A stretch of DNA of 64,000 nt from Macrostomum hystrix (taxonomy: Eukaryota; Platyhelminthes; Macrostomidae). Made by a program: the position numbers and the translations under genes. The DNA lies in assembly GCA_950097015.1 (NCBI GenBank), contig CATNEN010000007.1, positions 11,533,001-11,597,000 of the forward strand, given 5' to 3'. Shown here piece by piece: positions 57,209-64,000 of the stretch. Position 1 is the stretch's first letter; each line of letters begins with the position of its first letter. Under the pieces are notes generated by a model, which saw only the letters and a program-made list of their open reading frames with translations, was not told where the DNA came from and did no database searches.

Positions 57209-58314
57209 CGCAGCTTCCTGCGACCAACCGCCTGCGCTGCTGGCGCGACCTCCGTGAACTCCAGCGGCGGTGTGCGAAGCCTCACAGAGTGCAGCCTCCG
57301 CTGCATCGACTTCAGTTGGTGTGCCGCACTGCTGATTGGACGGACCGGCTGCTGCGACTGCGCCCTGATCGACTGGGAGCTGTACTATGGCTCCTGGTTC
57401 GGCCATGGAGTCGTCTGTCCCAGCGGCTTGTTTGAGAAGGAGGCGTGTGAGTCGGACTCGCTCGTAAACAATGGATTTCATTGCAGCAGATAAGATGCTC
57501 GAAGTTTGAATACGAAGAATTTTTTTTTAATATTTCACCTATACAGGGCGTATCACGTACCAGGTATCAGGTATCAGGTAACAGGTATCAGGCATCAGGT
57601 GTCAGGTACCATCCGGTATCTTCAGGTATCATCAGGTATCAAGTATCAGGAAACATGTATTAGGTATGAGAAATCATGCATCCAGGTTACCGGCATCGTG
57701 TATCAGGTATCAGACATCGGATAATAAAGTACGGGAGATCAGCGAATCAACGCTTCTAAAAAGCAGATTAAATTTACGTTCTTTGGAAACTCCTCAGTGT
57801 TCAAATTTGTGAGTGACTTCTGACAAAATAATTTTCAGCCGTGGAGGTGCTGCCGTTCTCCAGCTGCGATCAGATCAGCATGAACTTCAACGCCTCTTGC
57901 GACAGAGCCATGGACGGCAGCACGCAGCAGATGTTCATCACCGGCTCGTGCTCGCACACTTCAGCAAGCAACTACAACTGGTGGCGGGCCAGTTTGCCCG
58001 ATCGGGCCTTCATCGAGACTGTCGCCCTGTACAACCGTCAGGACTGCTGCCCAGAACGACTGAACAATTTCACCATCAGCATCGATGGCTCAGTGTTCGC
58101 CTATTACTTTTCTGCCAACGCGTTCTCGGTGAAGAACTTCAGCTGCAGTCGAGTCGGCCAGACGGTTCAGGTGGATCAGAACACGAGGAGCAACAATATC
58201 CTGACCCTGTGCGATGTGATGGTGTCGATGAGAACAATGAATTTTCATATTAATTTGTGCTCGAAAATCTCGTTGATGAGGCCAAGAGTTTTATTCGGAA
58301 GGCGGCTTGTTTAA
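57209..58314 (+). pseudogene. Fucolectin-like copy 2, 5'-truncated
   Basis: Exon 1 is present only from CGCAGCTTCCTGCGACC (57209), so ATG and signal peptide are lost. The sequence up to the GCGT|GTGAGT donor (57446) and the whole intron are practically identical to copy 1. Exon 2 starts at 57839. Near 58210 a short deletion replaces the YGRRFR end, and the frame runs on to a new stop at 58314 with an unrelated tail (MRTMNFHINLCS...). An upstream in-frame ATG at 57191 could start a short leaderless product, but without a signal peptide this is unlikely to be functional. Confidence 0.75.
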
Positions 58315-59706
58315 AGCGGCGATTTTGTTGACTGGGCTTCGTAACAGAACAAGAACTCCACAATGCCTCAGCAAGTAGTTTTCCATTGTCCCAGAAAGCT
58401 GTTGCATTTTTCACAAGCCTGATCGGATTGTTAACAGTGGCATTGTGAGTAGGCGCGCTTGCCTCGTTGTGCCTCTCGGTTAGGGAAAATTTTACTCAAG
58501 GATTATGTATCAGGAAGAAACACGATTTGGCTGGTTTCCCAGAAATGAAACAGGAAAGTTTTACCAGCAGCGGTTAATTTTATAATTTAAACAAATCAAT
58601 AGAACTGAATATTTCCTGGTCAAAAACGTCTACTTTTTATCTATATAATGTGAAAAATGTATGCCTAGTCACACCAAGAGTACAAATAAACTCAACGTAA
58701 GGCAAAGATTATAAATACCCTTAATATTATAAATTATAAGATTATAATATTATAAGATTATAAATAAATCTAATTATAAATTAGATTATAAATATAAAAG
58801 ATTATAGATAGTGATTATAAATAAGGCAAAGATTATACGGGTATTTATAATCTTTGCCGTAAGGCTAATTTATTTTTCAACCACATTTGCTGCATATTTT
58901 AATTGCAACTTAAAATTGTGGTAATAATGCCTTCGTGTCTCACGAGCCTAAAACGTTCCATAGACAGAGCAAATTTATGTGCAGTTTGATGTACACTCGG
59001 GCAGTTTGATGTGCCATTTTTTTCCATCTGTCGATCTAGCAGAAGAGATCATCGAATTTATCATTTGCATTTCGAGCAGTGATGCACTGACATGACCCTG
59101 GCGGGTGTTGGCCGCGTGAGAGGCCGCTGGTCGATGCAGATGTTGCTTTGAAACTTTTTTAAGTTTGATGAGCCGATGAGATTCTGGGGGCAGAAGTCCT
59201 GCCCGCTGTACGCGGTCACGAAGTCAATCGAGGAGAGAGGGCTTGCAGAGGTCGGCTCCCGTGGAGCGTCTTGTTTCTTACGTCATTGATTGCACCTGGA
59301 AGACTGGACTGGATCCAGCAGCGCACGCAAGGTTTATTCATGCGATTGACGGCCTTGAGTTGAGAAACTAATTTATGTTTTTATTGAACTTTAGACCCCA
59401 AGCAGGCACGACGGCCTTGCTATTCAGAGTGGTTGAATAGCTGTGCCTCGGGAACGGGACAGGAAAGGGACAGGAACAGGACAGGAGCAAACCAGGAGCT
59501 TGCTTGAAAAAAATACGTATTACATGACAAAAAGAAGCCAATGACTTAGCCAAGGAAATCTAGATCTAGTTTTTAGATTTAGATCTCCTTGACTTAGCAA
59601 CCAATGGGACACAAGCACCACTCTGCCTAAAAACAATACAGAGGAGCTGAAAGGGCGCCTGAGCCGCCTCAAATCAGCTCAGCAATTACAGCAGTGCTCA
59701 GTCAGC
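58315..59706. other. Intergenic between copies 2 and 3
   Basis: AT-rich 58580-58930 with a hairpin (listed separately). A GC-richer stretch 59090-59330 has no recognisable protein. A mini-array of the 12-bp family (GGGACAGGAAAGGGACAGGA) lies at 59455-59490. From 59600 the sequence is the duplicated 5' flank of copy 3. Confidence 0.45.
58699..58860. repeat. Inverted repeat with AT-rich spacer
   Basis: Left arm GGCAAAGATTATAAATACCC (58700-58719) and right arm GGGTATTTATAATCTTTGCC (58839-58858) are perfect complements of 20 bases. The spacer is made of ATTATAA repeats, itself partly self-complementary. Confidence 0.9.
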
Positions 59707-60662
59707 ATGGCTGCGGTAAGCAACAAACGGCGCCTGCTGCTGATGTTCTCTGCTGCCGTGGCAGCCGCCGCTGATCTGGCAGTGGGCAGCCGCAGCTTCC
59801 TGCGACCAACCGCCTGCGCTGCTGGCGCGACCTCCGTGAACTCCAGCGGCGGTGTGCGAAGCCTCACAGAGTGCAGCCTCCGCTGCATCGACTTCAGTTG
59901 GTGTGCCGCACTGCTGGTTGGACGGACCGGCTGCTGCGACTGCGCCCTGATCGACTGGGAGCTGTACTATGGCTCCTGGTTCGGCCAGGGAGTCGTCTGT
60001 CCCAGCGGCTTGTTTGAGAAGGAGGCGTGTGAGTCGGACTCGCTCGTAAACAATGGATTTCAGTGCAGCAGATTAGAAGCAGAGAAAATTATTCCATTTC
60101 TCAGTCATACAGGGCTTATCAGATATGTGGTATCAGGGATCAGGCATTAACATATCAACGCTCGTTAAAACACTATTAAATTTGCGGTTTCTATGGAAAC
60201 TATTCAGAGTTTATGTCTGCGAGTGACTGAAAACTTGGTCTGAAATAATTTTCAGCCGTGGAGGTGCTGCCGTTCTCCAGCTGCGATCAGATCAACATGA
60301 CCCAGCAGGCCTCTTGCGACCGGGCCATGGACGGTAGCACGCAGCAGATGTTCATCACCGGCTCGTGCTCGCACACTCCAGTAAACAACTACAACTGGTG
60401 GCGGGCCAGTTTGCCCGAGCGGGCCTTCATCGAGACCGTCGCCCTGTACAACCGTCAGGATTGCTGCCCAGAACGACTGAACAATTTCACCATCAGCATC
60501 GATGGCTCAGTGTTCGCCTATTACTTTTCTGCCAACGCGTTCTCGGTGAAGAACTTCAGCTGCAGTCGAGTCGGCCAGACGGTTCAGGTGGACCAGTACA
60601 CAAGCGCCTACAATGTTCTGACCCTGTGCGAGGTGATGGTGTACGGCAGGCGTTTCCGATGA
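59707..60662 (+). CDS. Secreted PAN-like/fucolectin-domain protein, copy 3 (two exons)
   Basis: Exon 1 is 59707-60028 (GCGT|GTGAGT donor, phase 1), exon 2 is 60256-60662, and the product is 242 aa like copy 1. Signal peptide, eight-Cys PAN-like region and fucolectin-like domain are all intact. Differences from copy 1 are few (for example DLAVGSRS for GLAAGSHS, NMTQQASC for SMNFNASC, CSRV for CGRV), with most changes around the mature N-terminus and the first strand of the lectin domain. The intron is 227 bp, shorter than in copy 1 because the CAGGTAT array is mostly absent. 5' and 3' flanks are shared with copy 1, so the duplicated unit spans gene plus promoter. Confidence 0.87.
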
Positions 60663-61119
60663 GCACTCATGATAACAATGAGCCTTTTACTATTTCATGC
60701 AATGAAATCTTAATGACAAGAGTCTAGAAACGAGCTTGTTGCAAGGGGCGTCTCTGACAACGGAATTTGTTAACTGAACGCATTTTCCTCCTCTTCTTGA
60801 TTGATGTCAACGAACGGCTCTTCAGCCTGCAAACTGGGGAAGTTAGGACCTCTAATTTATGCACGAAGGCTGCCAATTTGCAAGCGCAAGAAAATGCAGT
60901 TTGACAATGCTTCTCAGATGGAACAGAATCTGCAGAGTTATTTATTTTCACCTGGAAACGCCGGCCGTCACTGGCACTAATTTAACAGTAACTCCTCGGC
61001 TGATTAGGATGGAAAAGAACCGGATTTTGCTTCTTTGCCAAAAAAGAAAACAAAAAATTTTGCTGTACAGGTACTATTCATTGTTACTTTTTTATGCTAT
61101 GATGGTAAAAGTGCACTTA
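60663..61119. other. 3' flank of copy 3
   Basis: Homologous to the flank of copy 1, with a few insertions (for example 60861-60873 and 60935-60985). No gene. Confidence 0.5.
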
Positions 61120-61190
61120 GGGCTGAGTGTGGGCACTGGCTCAACATTTGGCGACAGTAGACCAGCAGCCCTGAGCACACACGCAATCAT
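61120..61190 (-). repeat. SINE 3' fragment
   Basis: GGGCACTGGCTCAACATTTG, GCGACAGTAGACCAGCAGCC and CTGAGCACACACGC follow the reverse of the SINE 3' module. Diverged and short. Confidence 0.45.
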
Positions 61191-61329
61191 AATACCATTG
61201 AGTCCTAAGTCCCCAAGAGTGTCCTAGCTCCTGGCTCCTAGAGTTTCTGTGCCATAGAATCAAGAGTAGACTTACAGAGCTGGGATGTGAACTTGGGAGA
61301 GCTCATTAAGGTCCGTAGTGTGCCATCGA

Positions 61330-61876
61330 ATTAGGAGTGATTTCTTGGAGCCAGGTGCTAGGAGTTGGTCTGTAGGAGTGATTTCTTGGAGCCAGGTGCT
61401 AGGAGTTGGTCAGTAGGAGTGATTTCTCGGAGCCAGGTGCTAGGAGTTGGTCATTAGCAGTGATTTCTTGGAGCCAGGTGCTAGGAGTTGGTCATTAGCA
61501 GTGATTTCTTGGAGCCAGGTGCTAGGAGTTGGTCATTAGCAGTGATTTCTCGGAGCCAGGTGCTAGGAGTTGGTCAGTAGGAGTGATTTCTGGGAGCCAG
61601 GCGCTAGGAGTTGGTCAGTAGGAGTGATTTCTTGGAGCCAGGTGCTAGGAGTTGGTCAGTAGGAGTGATTTCTTGGAGCCAGGTGCTAGGAGTTGGTCAG
61701 TAGGAGTGATTTCTCGGAGCCAGGTGCTAGGAGTTGGTCATTAGCAGTGATTTCTTGGAGCCAGGTGCTAGGAGTTGGTCAGTAGGAGTGATTTCTCGGA
61801 GCCAGGTGCTAGGAGTTGGTCATTAGCAGTGATTTCTTGGAGCCAGGTGCTAGGAGTTGGTCAGTAGGAGTGATTC
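61330..61876. repeat. 41-bp minisatellite, about 13 copies
   Basis: Unit GTAGGAGTGATTTCTTGGAG CCAGGTGCTAGGAGTTGGTC A. Two main variants (GTAGGAGTG and TTAGCAGTG; TTCTTGG and TTCTCGG) alternate in short runs. Confidence 0.96.
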
Positions 61877-62084
61877 CTAAAAGTGCTATAGAAGGAGCGA
61901 AATTCACTCCTTCCTCTTAGCTTGTAGTCAAGAGTTCAAGGGCCGAATTGGGCTCTTCAAAATCGGTTTCTAACTCCTAAAGTAAAGTTTTTCGAAGCGA
62001 TCTCTATCGATGAATCGACGACAATGAACTTTCAAAGAGAAAGTTTAACTCTTTCCTCAGTTCCATCTCGATGCTGCTTTTGTG

Positions 62085-62265
62085 CTCGTCACAAGTTTTT
62101 ACCCCAGCTGCCGCTGGTACCCATTTTACGGCTGGGTGAACTGAAGCACTCGGGATTCAAGTCAATTGCTGAAGGACATTGCTTCCCTTGGAATGAAATT
62201 CGAACTCCTGACCTCAGGGTTGGAGGTCCAAAGCGGTAACGTAACCAGCTCCCTCTGTTGTAAGC
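62085..62265 (-). repeat. Second SINE type, with a Meta-domain-like core
   Basis: Plus-strand TGGTACCCATTTTACGGCTG GGTGAACTGA and AAGTCAATTGCTGAAGGACA form a central domain resembling the conserved core of animal MetaSINEs. GAATGAAATTCGAACTCCTG ACC...GTCCAAAGCGGTAACG is the reverse of a tRNA-like head with a B-box (AGTTCGAATTTC). The copy is therefore in minus orientation. Family name from memory, moderate certainty. Confidence 0.6.
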
Positions 62266-63689
62266 ATCTGCCTTAAGGCTGCACTTTTGCCAGCCGACAC
62301 CGCAAATCATTGCTTTTTCTATCAAACACGCCTTCAAAGGCAACCTACTTTCGAGGCTCGAAGCAAGTTATTTTGATGTCAACACATTTTGTACTTTTAT
62401 TGGTTCATTCAGACTCTAACAGGGAACGTTGAGTGGAGACAACTCAATCGCCTGATCACAATTACGAGTATCAGCTCTTGCTGGCGACAGTCATTTGAGT
62501 AGATTTCGACCATGTAAGGCTTTCCCGTGTGTTGAGCTGTTTATTTTTTGCTACTAGACACACCAACACCTGATTCTCAGCTCAATGGGAGGTATTCGCA
62601 GAACTGTTTCTATGACAATCAGATGACTGCCTTTTATGCAAATATTCAGTTTTTAATGGCGTTTTCACCTGTGCGCATGCTGAGTTCCCACCATTAGGGA
62701 CCACTTTAATTTACAATGTAACTTTAGGCTTCAATCGAGAGCCATTGAAAACTCTGGAAATTTCCCAGAGCCAATTGGCAAGCCTCTCTGTCCGCAAAAA
62801 ACAGAGTCTGTAATCTACAACGAAAGAATGACAAAAATGCATGTCAAACTCCTCAGTTTTACTGAGACTAATAGACAATTTCAAATGCAGCCGTTTTATA
62901 CTACTGCAAATCAGTAGCGAGCCCGAAGTTTAGCTTGCAAATCAGTGTGTATTTGTTATAGTCAGCAATGTACACTCCATGCTGGCAGAAAAAGCTGCTT
63001 GGCCAGGCGAGGGACCCGCACGACAGCTGGTTTTCACAGCGCATTACTACGTACAGAGGCAGAGAACTGGCCTCACAAAGCCCTGACCAGCAGCAGTTGA
63101 GGCCATTGTCCGAGGCTGATCATAAAAACTTAACGACTATGGACTCTTGGGGTTTCTTAAATTTCAAGGTCTCAGCAATGACCGTTTAGTCTAGCCTGAA
63201 AGGCAGGAAAACTTTGCTAGGCGAAGTTTCGCATTGAACAAATGGATTGTTGGCAAAGGACCCTGAGAAAGAAAATTTCCAATTTTATGCCCAGCCACTC
63301 TGCCTTGCTGAGGCCGTAGGAGATGCGGCAGCGTAGGAAGAAAGAACCATGCAGGACTCTCACGACAGCATTCAAGAAGATTAATTGTTTAATACAAATG
63401 TATAAGCTGAAAGTCGCAAAGCTCAAAATAAATAAATAAATATTCAGTAAAACTAGAATGCTACCAGACGGGAGTTTTTACAGCAACATCATCTAATAAT
63501 AAAAGTATGCAGAATGGTTTCGTACACTTGACAGCTCTTTAGAATAGAAACGCAAAGACACTGGGAAAACTCCTGGCATAAAAAAGTCCGGTTTGGCTTT
63601 GCGGGGGCTGCACGGTTAGTTTTTCACACTCGCAGCAGGTAGCCGGATTTCTTCCTAGAAAGCAAATTTGAAATTTGAAATTAAGGTTT
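62266..63689. other. Intergenic, nothing recognised
   Basis: Short frames only, no protein motif. AT-rich microsatellite (AATAATAAC)n at 63702-63745 forms the tail of the adjacent SINE. Confidence 0.4.
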
Positions 63690-63985
63690 CGAATAATCTG
63701 CCAATAATAACAATAATAACAATAATAATAGTAACAATAATAATTGCAGGAGGGCTGCGGGCAAAAACACATCATTTGGTGACACTAGACCCGCAGCCAG
63801 CGAGGATGTGATTTTGTCAGTTCCTCTGACTCCTGAGCGCACGTTCAAACAGATGTGCGTAACAGCCCCCGAACTTTCTCTCCGCGGCTGCGCCCCAAAT
63901 TAATGTGGTGTGAGCCGCTGAATCGAACTTAGGGACCTTGGTGCGAGAGGCACACGCATTAACCACTCTGGCACTTACTCCTATG
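63690..63985 (-). repeat. Complete tRNA-derived SINE (best-preserved copy)
   Basis: Minus strand: GCCAGAGTGGTTAATGCGTG (A-box), TGCCTCTCGCACCAAGGTCC, TAAGTTCGATTC (B-box), a linker with TAATTTGGGGCGCAGCCGCG, AGAAAGTTCGGGGGCTGTTA, the 3' module (GTGCGCTCAGGAGTCAGAGG, CGCTGGCTGCGGGTCTAGTG, TCACCAAATGATG, GCCCGCAGCCCTCCTGC) and a long TTATTATTGTTAC tail. The tRNA-like head, with the A-box about 40 bases before the B-box, suggests a tRNA-derived RNA polymerase III promoter. Confidence 0.85.
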
Positions 63986-64000
63986 AAAAATCAATCATTG

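Noticed and set aside
56495-57227. Proline/serine/cysteine-rich repeat proteins on both strands
   Set aside because: Readings of the 12-bp minisatellite. Only the 80-bp lectin exon scrap at the left edge is gene-derived, and in another frame.
57191-57493. Copy 2 of the fucolectin-like family as an intact secreted gene
   Set aside because: It lacks signal peptide and promoter, and its exon 2 end is altered by a deletion.
62160-62265. A functional tRNA gene
   Set aside because: Only a tRNA-like B-box region is recognisable, attached to a SINE core. No complete cloverleaf seen.

Overview
The window is a piece of a eukaryotic, almost certainly invertebrate animal genome. Coding exons are short, GC-richer than their surroundings and bounded by GT...AG introns. 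The gene content is metazoan: typical 2-Cys peroxiredoxin, OATP/SLCO transporter with a Kazal-like loop, double-C2 synaptotagmin, SUEL-type lectin and fucolectin-like secreted proteins. LTR and non-LTR retrotransposons, a piggyBac fragment, tRNA-derived SINEs and many minisatellites fill the rest. A lophotrochozoan, perhaps a free-living flatworm, would fit, but the sequence alone does not settle the species.

Layout. 0-1.8 kb: two-exon peroxiredoxin (-). 5.4-6.1 kb: unrecognised low-complexity ORF (-). 7.5-15.5 kb: repeat-rich, AT-rich DNA with a complete but decayed Ty3/Gypsy element (matched 5-bp target duplication), a Mutator-like inverted-repeat element, SINE copies and a decayed LINE reverse transcriptase. 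16-24.1 kb: a minus-strand tandem array of three copies of a multi-spanning MFS-type transporter. Copy A is intact, copy B is shattered by a Gypsy fragment and carries an inverted duplicate of its own 5' end, and copy C has two homopolymer frameshifts. 25.2-30.2 kb: a seven-exon OATP gene (-) whose exon phases all agree, with a 66-bp minisatellite in intron 1. 31.9-35.4 kb: a synaptotagmin-like gene (-). 33.4-45 kb: tandem arrays of 64, 8, 32, 45, 42, 10 and 12 bp units. 47.4-50.8 kb: a SUEL lectin gene (-) with a piggyBac transposase fragment in its first intron. 53.1-60.7 kb: three plus-strand copies of a two-exon secreted gene (Cys-rich PAN-like N-terminus plus fucolectin-like domain), the middle one truncated, and an inverted fragment of a fourth. 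61-64 kb: a 41-bp minisatellite and two SINE types.

Functional reading: the right third is a secreted-lectin neighbourhood expanded by duplication. The left-centre is a transporter neighbourhood (POT-like array plus OATP). Minisatellites and mobile elements sit at several visible rearrangement junctions. Gene models were built by hand from ORFs, splice consensus and reading phase, with no transcript evidence.
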